A DNA stretch of 7,234 nt, from positions 1 to 7,234 of the forward strand of contig JADYYC010000140.1 in the NCBI GenBank assembly GCA_020853835.1. Direction: 5' to 3'. Under the pieces are notes generated by a model. The model had not been told where the DNA came from. It searched no databases and saw only the letters and a program-made list of their open reading frames with translations. Shown here piece by piece: positions 1 through 6,175 of the stretch. The number at the start of each line of letters is the position of its first letter. Position 1 is the stretch's first letter. The position numbers and the translations under genes were made by a program. The DNA is from Anaerolineales bacterium (GTDB lineage Bacteria; Chloroflexota; Anaerolineae; Anaerolineales; UBA4823).

Positions 1-166
1 GCGCACCTATTCTAAGGATCGCCTGGTAGGCCAATCCCTATTTCAGCTTGCGGCTCCGGAAGGATTTTCAGCAGGGCGACCAAACCCGGCTTGCACCACT
101 GCCCGGGTTCGCTGGCAGGTCGGTTCCGGCTTACTCGTTTCCATCATCGCCTGTGCGTTTCAGATT
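1..166 (-). promoter_or_regulatory. T-box riboswitch leader (5' part, cut by left edge), probably isoleucine-specific
   Basis: This is the 5' portion of a leader RNA that binds uncharged tRNA and controls the gene downstream, which lies beyond the left edge. Reading 166 to 1, Stem I is nearly complete. Its base GGC (151-149) pairs with GCC (54-52). A kink-turn-like module follows, GAUGAU (148-143) opposite GGA (57-55). Then GGAA (142-139) pairs with UUCC (61-58). The specifier loop has AGUA (135-132) opposite GAA (69-67) and the likely codon AUC (65-63). CGACC (122-118) pairs with GGUCG (81-77). The distal module has AGCGA (113-109), a 7-bp helix AACCCGG/CCGGGUU (109-103 with 89-83), and the loop motif UGGUGCAA (98-91). 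A further hairpin (39-14) with outer arms AGGGAU/AUCCUU fits Stem II. The antiterminator and the T-box sequence itself are outside the window. No reading frame of note competes on this strand. Confidence 0.88.
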
Positions 167-172
167 GGCGAG

Positions 173-201
173 ATTATGCCACAAAGCGCGGCGGGGGTCA
201 A
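173..201 (-). promoter_or_regulatory. Sigma-70-type promoter of the T-box transcript
   Basis: On the minus strand, TTGACC (201-196, 5 of 6 consensus) and CATAAT (178-173, 5 of 6) are separated by exactly 17 bases. Transcription would start near 165-166, just ahead of the T-box Stem I. The promoter begins 14 bases after the stop codon of the HAD gene on the same strand. The T-box gene therefore probably has its own transcript, although read-through from the HAD gene is possible because no terminator is visible between them. Confidence 0.75.
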
Positions 202-214
202 TGAGATTCGCGAG

Positions 215-838
215 CTAAAGGATCCCCAGCTCTTTCAGGACGGCTTTCAGCTTCCCGGCCGTTTCGAAATGGTGTGCTTGAAACCCAAGCCCCTCCGCCA
301 CGACGATGTTGTGAGGCGCATCGTCGATGTACAGACAACTCGCCGGCGCATAACCGATCCGTTTCACCAGCAGGCGGAAAATTTCCGGGTCGGGCTTGGC
401 CAGCCCGACTTCACCCGAGATCACGATATCGTCAAACCAGTCGAAAAACTCAAACCGGGGGCGCGTCCGCTGCCACTTCCCGTCCGGCCAGTTGCTCAGC
501 GCGTAGAGCGGGTAGCCCGCCTGTTTCACCTCGCGCAGGACCTCCACCGTCGGCCAGATCGGCCCCGAAATGGATTCGTCGTAGCGCTCGTCGTACGCCC
601 GGATCAGCTCACAGTGTTGCGGATAGCGCTGGCAGGCCTCCGCGACGGCTTCCTCGAACGAACGGCCCGCGTCTTGCTTCAGGTTCCATTCAAAAAAGTT
701 GATCTCCTGTAGAAAGCGCTCGACCGCCTGGTCATCGCCGTTGAAGAGCTTCCGGTACAGGTGGCGCGGGTCCCAGTCGATTAAAACCCCGCCAAAGTCA
801 AAGACGACCGCCTGAAAGCGACCGTTGTGATTGTGCAT
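215..838 (-). CDS. HAD-superfamily hydrolase (subfamily IA, YihX-like phosphatase)
   Basis: This is a complete 207-residue soluble haloacid-dehalogenase-fold hydrolase, of normal length for a subfamily IA member. The four HAD motifs are in order: motif I FDFGGV with nucleophile Asp14, motif II LSNW with Ser115, motif III Lys148 in GLAKPDPEIF, and motif IV IDD with Asp172 and Asp173. The helical cap lies between roughly residues 22 and 100. The second Asp of the usual DxD motif I is Gly16, as in E. coli YihX (a sugar-phosphate phosphatase) and in the N-terminal domain of soluble epoxide hydrolase. The family is therefore clear, but a standard phosphatase mechanism is not assured and the substrate cannot be read from sequence. 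The ATG at 838 is supported by GGAGG 7 bases upstream. The acs stop lies 46 bases upstream on the same strand, so an operon is possible, although a candidate promoter also sits in the gap. Confidence 0.9.
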   Translation of the reverse strand: MHNHNGRFQAVVFDFGGVLIDWDPRHLYRKLFNGDDQAVERFLQEINFFEWNLKQDAGRSFEEAVAEACQRYPQHCELIRAYDERYDESISGPIWPTVEVLREVKQAGYPLYALSNWPDGKWQRTRPRFEFFDWFDDIVISGEVGLAKPDPEIFRLLVKRIGYAPASCLYIDDAPHNIVVAEGLGFQAHHFETAGKLKAVLKELGIL

Positions 839-859
839 GGTATTGCCTCCAGGCGGGAT

Positions 860-888
860 ATTATAACCGACGCTACGCCTGCCGCTAA
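860..888 (-). promoter_or_regulatory. Candidate promoter for the HAD gene
   Basis: On the minus strand a perfect TATAAT (865-860) lies 17 bases after a weak -35 match, TTAGCG (888-883, 3 of 6), which overlaps the acs stop codon. Start of transcription near 853 would leave a leader of about 15 bases that still contains the GGAGG ribosome site. The -10 box is good and the -35 box poor. This could be a secondary promoter inside an acs-HAD operon, or chance. Confidence 0.4.
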
Positions 889-2786
889 TCTTCTAAGGTG
901 CTGAGATCTCCTTCAGGCAGGCCCAGGGCTCGCGCGCGCAGCAGCCGCCGCATGATCTTGCCGCTGCGCGTCTTCGGCAGGCTGTCGACAAATGTGATCG
1001 TCTCGGGCTTGGCGATTGGTCCGATCTCGTGCGCAACGTGGTTGCGCAGCTCCTCCATGAGCTTGTCGCTCGGTTCGACCCCACTGCGTAGCAAGACATA
1101 GGTGTGGATGGCGTTGCCCTTGATCTCGTGTGGCAGGCCGATCGCGGCCGCCTCCGCCACGTCGGGGTGGCTCACCAGCGCGCTCTCGACCTCGGCGGTG
1201 CCCAGGCGATAACCGCTCACTTTGATCACGTCGTCCATGCGCCCGATGATCCAGAAATAGCCGTCCGCATCTTTCCGGGCAGAGTCGCCGGTCTGGTACA
1301 GGTTCTTGAACTTGGACCAGTATTGCGTCTTGTAACGCTCCGGATCGCGAAAGAGCGTCCGCAGCATGCCCGGCCAGGGCTTGCGGATGACCAGATAGCC
1401 CTCCTCGCCAGCCGGAACGGGCTTGCCGTGTTCGTCCACGACGTCCGCCTCGATCCCGAAGAAGGGGAGTGTGGCCGAGCCCGGCTTGAGCGGCGTGATC
1501 GGCAGCGGGTTGATCATAAACCCGCCGGTCTCGGTCTGCCACCAGGTGTCCATGATCGGGCAGCGCCCTTTGCCGATCACGTTGTAATACCAGCGCCAGG
1601 CTTCGGGGTTGATTGGCTCTCCAACGCTGCCTAAAAGACGCAGGCTGGACAGGTTGTGACGGTTGGCCCAGTTGTCGCCAAAGCGCATCAGGCCGCGGAT
1701 GGCGGTCGGGGCGGCGTACAGGATGGTGATCCCATACTGCTCGATCATGCGCCACCAGCGGTTGGGGTAGGGGTGGTTGGGCGCGCCTTCGTACAGGAAC
1801 GAGGTCGCCCCGTTGATCAGGGGCGCGTAAACAATATAGCTGTGTCCGGTGACCCAGCCTGGGTCGGCGGCGCACCAGTAGCGGTCCTCGTCATTGAGGT
1901 CGAAAACGTATTTCAGGGTCGTGTAGGTGTGAACCATGTAGCCGCCGTGGGTGTGCAGGATCCCCTTTGGGCGTCCGGTCGTGCCCGAAGTGTAGAGGAC
2001 AAAGAGAGGGTCCTCCGCATCCATCGATTCGGTGCTGCATTCCGTATTCGAGATCGGCAGCCCCATCAACTCGTGATACCAGTAATCCCGGCCCGGTTCC
2101 ATATACACCGGCTGGGCGGTGCGCTGCACGACGATGCAGGCTTCGATCGTCGGCTGGCGCGCCATGGCCTCATCGGCGATATCCTTCAAGGGCACCACTT
2201 TTCCACGCATCCACCCGCCGTCTGCCGTGATGAGCACCCGGCTTTGGGCGTCCTCGATGCGCTCGGCCAGCGCCTCCACGCTAAAACCGCCATAGACGAC
2301 GCTGTGCGGCGCGCCGATTTTGGCGCAGGCCAGCATGGCGATAATCTGCTCGGGCAGACGGGGCAGGTAGATCGTCACGATCTGCCCTTTCTTCACCCCC
2401 ATGCTGCGCAGCACGTTCGCAAACTTGCACACCTCACGGTTGAGGGCAAAATAAGAATAAGTGCGCACATCTCCCGGCTCGCCCTCCCAGATCAGGGCGA
2501 GCTTGTTCTTCCGAAAGGAGTGCATGTGGCGGTCCAGGGCGTTGTAGACGATATTGGTGCGCCCCCCTACAAACCACTTGTAAAACGGTGGGTTGCTGTC
2601 GTCCAGCACCTTCTCCCAGGGTTGGAACCATACCAGCTCATTGGCCCGCGCGGCCCAGAACGCCTGGGGGTCTTGAATGGATTCTTTATAGAGCGCTTCG
2701 TATTCCTGCACCTGGGCGGCTGCGGCCAGGTCGGAGTCGGGGTAATAGAAAGAGGGCTCTTTCTGGTTATTAGCGGGCTGTTCCAT
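885..2786 (-). CDS. acs: Acetyl-CoA synthetase (AMP-forming acetate:CoA ligase)
   Basis: This 633-residue cytoplasmic enzyme makes acetyl-CoA from acetate, ATP and CoA through an acetyl-AMP intermediate. Visible features are the N-terminal ACS domain (about 25-85), the phosphate loop YTSGTTGRPKG (265-275), the core motif DTWWQTET (413-420), the hinge and CoA-side segment SGYRLGTAEVE (524-534), and the C-terminal catalytic lysine Lys610 in PKTRSGKIMRR. The acetate-pocket residues known from Salmonella Acs appear conserved (Val312, Thr313, Val388, Trp416), favouring acetate over longer acids. Propionate use cannot be excluded. Lys610 is the site that acetylation silences in well-studied Acs proteins. 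The ATG at 2786 is chosen because AGGAGG ends 4 bases upstream and a near-consensus promoter lies at 2888-2860. The open frame continues to 2981 but would start upstream of that promoter. The protein ends at STLED, about 17 residues shorter than E. coli Acs, with the catalytic core intact. Confidence 0.95.
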   Translation of the reverse strand: MEQPANNQKEPSFYYPDSDLAAAAQVQEYEALYKESIQDPQAFWAARANELVWFQPWEKVLDDSNPPFYKWFVGGRTNIVYNALDRHMHSFRKNKLALIWEGEPGDVRTYSYFALNREVCKFANVLRSMGVKKGQIVTIYLPRLPEQIIAMLACAKIGAPHSVVYGGFSVEALAERIEDAQSRVLITADGGWMRGKVVPLKDIADEAMARQPTIEACIVVQRTAQPVYMEPGRDYWYHELMGLPISNTECSTESMDAEDPLFVLYTSGTTGRPKGILHTHGGYMVHTYTTLKYVFDLNDEDRYWCAADPGWVTGHSYIVYAPLINGATSFLYEGAPNHPYPNRWWRMIEQYGITILYAAPTAIRGLMRFGDNWANRHNLSSLRLLGSVGEPINPEAWRWYYNVIGKGRCPIMDTWWQTETGGFMINPLPITPLKPGSATLPFFGIEADVVDEHGKPVPAGEEGYLVIRKPWPGMLRTLFRDPERYKTQYWSKFKNLYQTGDSARKDADGYFWIIGRMDDVIKVSGYRLGTAEVESALVSHPDVAEAAAIGLPHEIKGNAIHTYVLLRSGVEPSDKLMEELRNHVAHEIGPIAKPETITFVDSLPKTRSGKIMRRLLRARALGLPEGDLSTLED

Positions 2787-2817
2787 GTTTCCTCCTGAGA
2801 ATGGGTGTTCGATGATC

Positions 2818-2841
2818 CGGCTGATAAGGCAAATCAGACCG
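2818..2841 (-). other. Hairpin in the acs 5' leader
   Basis: In the roughly 65-base acs leader, CTGAT (2837-2833) and ATCAG (2825-2821) form a perfect 5-bp stem around a 7-base loop. It is extended by CGG/CCG across a single bulged T (2838), giving 8 bp in all. It lies downstream of the predicted start site and about 30 bases before the ATG. It could be an operator dyad or an RNA structure affecting translation or stability. No T-run follows, so it is not an intrinsic terminator. Confidence 0.45.
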
Positions 2842-2859
2842 CAGTACTCTTGAATTGAG

Positions 2860-2888
2860 ATTTTACGATCACCTGGATGACTTGTCAA
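2860..2888 (-). promoter_or_regulatory. Sigma-70-type promoter of acs
   Basis: On the minus strand, a perfect TTGACA (2888-2883) is followed after exactly 17 bases by TAAAAT (2865-2860, 5 of 6 consensus). Transcription would start near 2853, giving a leader of about 65 bases to the ATG at 2786. This is the best promoter match in the window. Confidence 0.8.
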
Positions 2889-2891
2889 TCC

Positions 2892-2905
2892 AAAAGCGCG
2901 CTTTT
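2892..2905. repeat. 14-bp perfect palindrome beside the acs -35 box
   Basis: AAAAGCGCGCTTTT is a perfect palindrome, extended imperfectly by CC on the left and TGG on the right. Its centre is about 45 bases upstream of the predicted acs start site, a position typical of a bound regulator. A second, smaller inverted repeat, CGGT-AAAA-ACCG, follows at 2910-2921. The protein that might bind is not identifiable from sequence, and a purely structural or chance origin is possible. Confidence 0.45.
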
Positions 2906-2915
2906 TGGCCGGTAA

Positions 2916-2990
2916 AAACCGCTCCTGCGCCCCTTTGAGATAATTTTCTGGATCGAACCGCCCGAATGAGGATATAATCAAACCGCTCCT
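2916..2990 (+). repeat. Direct repeat AAACCGCTCCT in the acs-ppgK control region
   Basis: The 11-mer AAACCGCTCCT occurs at 2916-2926 and again at 2980-2990, offset by 64 bases (about six helical turns). A partial copy, AACCGCCC, lies at 2956-2963. The second full copy sits just after the ppgK -10 box, over the likely start site, where a bound repressor would block transcription. This is a candidate operator pair only. Confidence 0.35.
2949..2978 (+). promoter_or_regulatory. Candidate promoter of ppgK and the histidine kinase
   Basis: A perfect TATAAT lies at 2973-2978. The best -35 match is weak, TGGATC at 2949-2954 (3 of 6) with an 18-base spacer, and there is no extended -10 TG. Transcription would start near 2985, about 45 bases before the ppgK ATG. 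The weak -35 suggests either an activator or a low-level promoter. Confidence 0.5.
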
Positions 2991-3029
2991 TGATAGCGCA
3001 GCTTGCTAAGAAAGGTGTTGGAGGTCTGG

Positions 3030-3821
3030 ATGAAAATACTTGGCATCGATATCGGCGGTTCTGGAATCAAAGGCGCCCCGGTGGAAACAGAGACGGGTCA
3101 GATGCTTGCCCCGCGCCTGAGGCTGCCCACGCCCCCATCTGCCAGGCCGGAGCCGATGATCGACATCGTTACCACAATCGCCCAGAATTTTCAGTGGACC
3201 GGGCCGATCGGCTGCGGCTTTCCCGGGGTTGTGCGCAACGGCGTGACGCTCTCGGCTGCCAACGTCTCGAAGAAGTGGGTTGGCTATCATACCGCAGAGA
3301 TAATCGCTGAAAAGACTGGCTGCCCGACCTGCGTGGTCAACGACGCCGACGCTGCCGGGTTGGCTGAGGTGACGTTCGGTTCCGGAAAAGACCGCCGCGG
3401 CGTGGTCCTGGTGGTGACGATCGGCACCGGGCTGGGGACATCGCTTTTCATAGATGGGCGCCTGCTGCCAAACGCAGAGCTGGGGCATATCGAGATCGGT
3501 GGCGAAGACGCCGAATCGCGCGCCTCCGATGCGGCCAGGAAAAGAGAAAAACTCTCCTGGAAGAAGTGGGGTGGGCGCTTCAACAGATATCTGAACACGC
3601 TTTGTAAGCTGCATTCACCGGATCTCATCATCCTGGGGGGCGGGATCAGCAGCAAATACGATAAATTCGGCCGTTACCTGGATGTCCCGACCGAGCTCGT
3701 CCTGGCGACCCTGCTCAACGAGGCGGGGATCGTCGGCGCCGCGCTGGCATGCGGCGCCTGCCTGGCAAATAACGATGCAGCCCAGCCAGCTCTGAACAGA
3801 TTACAAGAGAAGAAGCGTTAA
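3030..3821 (+). CDS. ppgK: Polyphosphate glucokinase (ROK family)
   Basis: This 263-residue cytoplasmic ROK-fold kinase phosphorylates glucose to glucose 6-phosphate, using polyphosphate as donor (often ATP as well). Visible motifs are the N-terminal phosphate loop DIGGSGIKG (7-15), GFPGVV (63-68), NVSKKWVG (78-85), NDADAAG (104-110) with the predicted catalytic base Asp105, the second phosphate loop TIGTGLGTSLF (130-140), ELGHIEI (150-156), and SPDLIILGGGISSKYDKF (196-213). The CxCGxxGC zinc motif of ordinary ROK glucokinases is absent, as is usual in the polyphosphate group. The start at 3030 is preferred because GGAGG ends 5 bases upstream. An earlier in-frame ATG at 3003 would add nine residues and lacks such a site. 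The kinase gene follows after 30 bases on the same strand. The promoter faces away from acs across a shared control region. Confidence 0.92.
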   Translation: MKILGIDIGGSGIKGAPVETETGQMLAPRLRLPTPPSARPEPMIDIVTTIAQNFQWTGPIGCGFPGVVRNGVTLSAANVSKKWVGYHTAEIIAEKTGCPTCVVNDADAAGLAEVTFGSGKDRRGVVLVVTIGTGLGTSLFIDGRLLPNAELGHIEIGGEDAESRASDAARKREKLSWKKWGGRFNRYLNTLCKLHSPDLIILGGGISSKYDKFGRYLDVPTELVLATLLNEAGIVGAALACGACLANNDAAQPALNRLQEKKR

Positions 3822-3825
3822 AGCC

Positions 3826-3851
3826 AGGGGGCCGGTTCTCCGGCAGTCTCC
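3826..3851 (+). other. Structured spacer before the histidine kinase start
   Basis: AGGGG (3826-3830) is the only Shine-Dalgarno-like stretch before the ATG at 3852, but it lies 21 bases away. Between them is a compact hairpin, GCCGG-TTCT-CCGGC (3831-3844), with 7 bases after it. Folding of the hairpin would bring the purine stretch to a normal distance from the start codon. The element may therefore allow, or tune, translation of the kinase relative to ppgK. Confidence 0.4.
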
Positions 3852-6086
3852 ATGATGCAAAGCTCAAGTATCGAAGTCATCTCAGCGCTGATCGCCGGGG
3901 CGTTCTATGCCCTGGCAGCGGTGACGCTCGCCTTTCGGAGCAGGCTGCGTTCGCCAGCCGCGCGTTTTGGCGTGCTTTACCTGGCGCTGTCCCTGGTCTG
4001 GAGCGCCGCCGCGGCGCTCGAGCGGGGCGGCGCGCTCAGCCTTGCGGCGGAATTGCCGCTGTTGAGCCCCGCCTTGACCGGCCTGGTTGTGCTGGGGCTT
4101 TTCTTTTTGTTCCTGACGCGGGCCGTCATGGGTGAGCGCGGCCCCTGGCGGGTCTGGCCGGTCTTTGGGGCCGCCTGGATCGCCTTTGTGATCCTGTTGA
4201 AGCTGGCGGGCTGGCTGGCGCTTAAGTTCCTCGACCTGCCGGCCGCCTGGCCCGAATATCTAAACCTGCTGACCGTGGCGCTGCTGTTAGCCGGTTGGGC
4301 GGTGTTCATCGGCGGGTCGGCGCTCATGACCCTTAGAACCTACCGGAAGGTCTCCCCTTACTCGGTTGAAGCCGCCTACTGGCTGGCCCCCTTGCTGCTC
4401 ACCGCCCTGGGCGATGGATTGCTGTTCAGCGGCAACCTGATCGCTGGAGACGCGGCGCGGGTGGGCGGGGGCCTGGCAGCCACGGCCATCATTTTGATGC
4501 CCAGGCTGCCCGAACTGGACGCGCGCCTGCGCCGCCGGCTGGACCAGATCATTCTGGCCGCCTTCTCGGCGCTCTTTATCTTTGCCGCAGCCTTGCTGGC
4601 GCTGAGCGTCAGCCGGCGTTGGACGCAGATCAAACCGGCCTGGATCGCGCTGCTGCTGGCCCTCCTGTTGGTGCTGCTGGTCAATCCGGGGGCTGCCTGG
4701 CTCAAAAAGCGCTTCCTCGAAGACGAAACCAGCTCATCGGAGGCGCTCACAGAGCTGCTGCGCCAGTACAGCCTGAGCATCACCAACATGCTGGATCTTA
4801 ACCTGCTGGCGACCGTCGCGGTTGGAACCGCGAGCGAGTACCTCGAAATCCGGCGCGGCTATCTCTTCCTGGTAGAAGACGACCCCGACCCCTCCGCGAG
4901 CGGGACGAAGATCTTGCGCGGCGCAAAGGGCATGGGCGACATCATCCCACCGGTCGGAAGGTGTACGGTGGGCTGCGCGTTGGTGGATTATTTTGCCTCC
5001 GAAACCGGCCCGGTCACCCATCAGGAATTGAGTAAGCTGCCCACGTTCCAAACCGACCCGCACCGCAGCCTCGATTGGCTCTCGCAACTGGGAGCGGAAG
5101 CCTATGCGCCGATCTACTCTAAAAGCGAGTGGATCGGGCTGCTTGCGGTTGGCCCGAAGGACTCGGGACGGGCATACAGCGAGCGCGACCTGGCGTTTTT
5201 GAGCACCCTCGCGGGTCAGACGGCGGTGGCGCTGGAAAACGCCCGCCTTTACGAGGGATCGGTCCGGCTCAATGAGCAGTTCCGCCAGGCCAACCGCCAC
5301 CTCGAACGGCTCGACCAATCCAAGTCGGATTTCCTCACCATCGCGACCCACGAGCTGCGCACGCCCATGACGCTGATCAGCGGCGCGGGGCAGTTGTTGT
5401 TCGATGAGCCGGAGTTGCAGCAAAACCCCTACTATAAGAGCCTCTTGACCAACCTCAAAGCTGGCATCCAGCGGCTGGATAAGATCGTTGAAAGTATGTT
5501 GGACATGGCGCGCATCGACTCGCGCCTCATGCAGCTCGACTTGCAGCAGGTTTCCATCCACCGTTTGATCCAGATGGTGCATGACGACATGCGCCAGGAC
5601 GCCCTCCAGCGCCGCCAGGTCATCGAGGTCAAAGACCTCGAACGCCTGCCGCCCGTGATGGCCGACGTGCCCGGCCTGCGCAAAGCCTTCCAACACATCC
5701 TGATCAACGCCATCAAATACACCCCCGACGAGGGCAAAATCACGATCTGCGGCGGATCGCTCCCGCCAAACGGCGCAGACCTGCCGGTGGGCGGCGTCGA
5801 GGTGATCATCAGCGACACCGGCATCGGAATCGATCCGGAGTTCCGCGACCTGGTGTTCATCAAGTTTTATCAAGGGGGCGAAGCGGCGCTGCACTCCTCG
5901 GGGCGCAACAAGTTCAAGGGCGGCGGCCCCGGGCTGGGCCTCTCGATCGCGCGCGGGATCGTCGAGGCGCACCAGGGGAAAATCTGGGTGGAGAGCCCCG
6001 GCTACAACGAGCAGGAGTATCCCGGCAGCCAGTTTCATGTTGTGCTGCCGCTTTATCCCATCGAAACCACGCTCCACGAAGGATAG
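3852..6086 (+). CDS. Membrane-bound GAF-domain sensor histidine kinase
   Basis: This 744-residue two-component sensor has a large membrane module. Hydrophobic segments lie near residues 7-28, 39-56, 70-90, 102-125, 137-159, 173-195, 203-217 (weak), 232-252 and 262-283, giving 8-9 helices with almost no extracytoplasmic domain. A GAF domain follows (about 300-465), then a short coiled linker (466-492). The dimerisation domain carries HELRTP with the phospho-accepting His500. The ATPase domain has an N box with Asn619, G1 DTGIGI (655-660), an F box near 669-674 and G2 GPGLGL (692-697). All catalytic boxes are intact. The signal is unknown. Cys371 and Cys375 lie in the GAF domain. No response regulator or receiver domain is present in the window, so its partner is elsewhere. 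An in-frame stop at 3819-3821 (the ppgK stop) rules out a longer start. A second ATG lies immediately after the first. It probably shares the ppgK transcript. Confidence 0.93.
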   Translation: MMQSSSIEVISALIAGAFYALAAVTLAFRSRLRSPAARFGVLYLALSLVWSAAAALERGGALSLAAELPLLSPALTGLVVLGLFFLFLTRAVMGERGPWRVWPVFGAAWIAFVILLKLAGWLALKFLDLPAAWPEYLNLLTVALLLAGWAVFIGGSALMTLRTYRKVSPYSVEAAYWLAPLLLTALGDGLLFSGNLIAGDAARVGGGLAATAIILMPRLPELDARLRRRLDQIILAAFSALFIFAAALLALSVSRRWTQIKPAWIALLLALLLVLLVNPGAAWLKKRFLEDETSSSEALTELLRQYSLSITNMLDLNLLATVAVGTASEYLEIRRGYLFLVEDDPDPSASGTKILRGAKGMGDIIPPVGRCTVGCALVDYFASETGPVTHQELSKLPTFQTDPHRSLDWLSQLGAEAYAPIYSKSEWIGLLAVGPKDSGRAYSERDLAFLSTLAGQTAVALENARLYEGSVRLNEQFRQANRHLERLDQSKSDFLTIATHELRTPMTLISGAGQLLFDEPELQQNPYYKSLLTNLKAGIQRLDKIVESMLDMARIDSRLMQLDLQQVSIHRLIQMVHDDMRQDALQRRQVIEVKDLERLPPVMADVPGLRKAFQHILINAIKYTPDEGKITICGGSLPPNGADLPVGGVEVIISDTGIGIDPEFRDLVFIKFYQGGEAALHSSGRNKFKGGGPGLGLSIARGIVEAHQGKIWVESPGYNEQEYPGSQFHVVLPLYPIETTLHEG

Positions 6087-6093
6087 GTAAAAC

Positions 6094-6143
6094 AAAAACC
6101 GCGCTTCAGGCGGGCTGCCACTCCATCCTAGAACGCGGTTTTT
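6094..6143. terminator. Bidirectional intrinsic terminator between convergent genes
   Basis: AAAAACCGCG (6094-6103) pairs with CGCGGTTTTT (6134-6143). The stem continues inward as TTC-AGG (6105-6110) with CCT-A-GAA (6127-6133), leaving a 16-base loop. On the plus strand it ends in six Ts (6139-6144), 7 bases after the kinase stop. On the minus strand it is followed by five Ts, a G and four Ts. It can therefore end the kinase transcript and the sua5 transcript arriving from the right. Confidence 0.85.
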
Positions 6144-6175
6144 TGAGTGAGGAGAATGCTGATTGTTATTATACA

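Noticed and set aside
2..712. Plus-strand frame open from near the left edge through the HAD gene (178 residues from the ATG at 176)
   Set aside because: It is antisense to a HAD gene with all four motifs, and at its left end to the T-box leader. It has no recognisable domain and is rich in Arg and Pro, as expected of a shadow frame in GC-rich DNA.
885..905. Possible frameshift truncating the acs C-terminus at STLED
   Set aside because: The stop follows the conserved end of the catalytic C-domain, and only the poorly conserved tail is absent. A natural shorter end is simpler than damage.
1656..2798. 380-residue plus-strand open frame opposite acs
   Set aside because: It is antisense to strongly conserved Acs sequence, with skewed composition and no domain. 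It comes from codon bias in acs.
3819..3851. Possible ppgK-kinase fusion, because the two genes share a frame with only one stop between them
   Set aside because: A clean TAA ends ppgK at its normal family length, and the kinase has its own ATG pair. Matching frame is a one-in-three coincidence.
6169..6174. TATAAT on the minus strand between sua5 and the terminator
   Set aside because: It would fire straight into the bidirectional terminator and antisense to the kinase. It has no TG extension, and I saw no convincing -35 box, so it is probably chance in an AT-rich gap.
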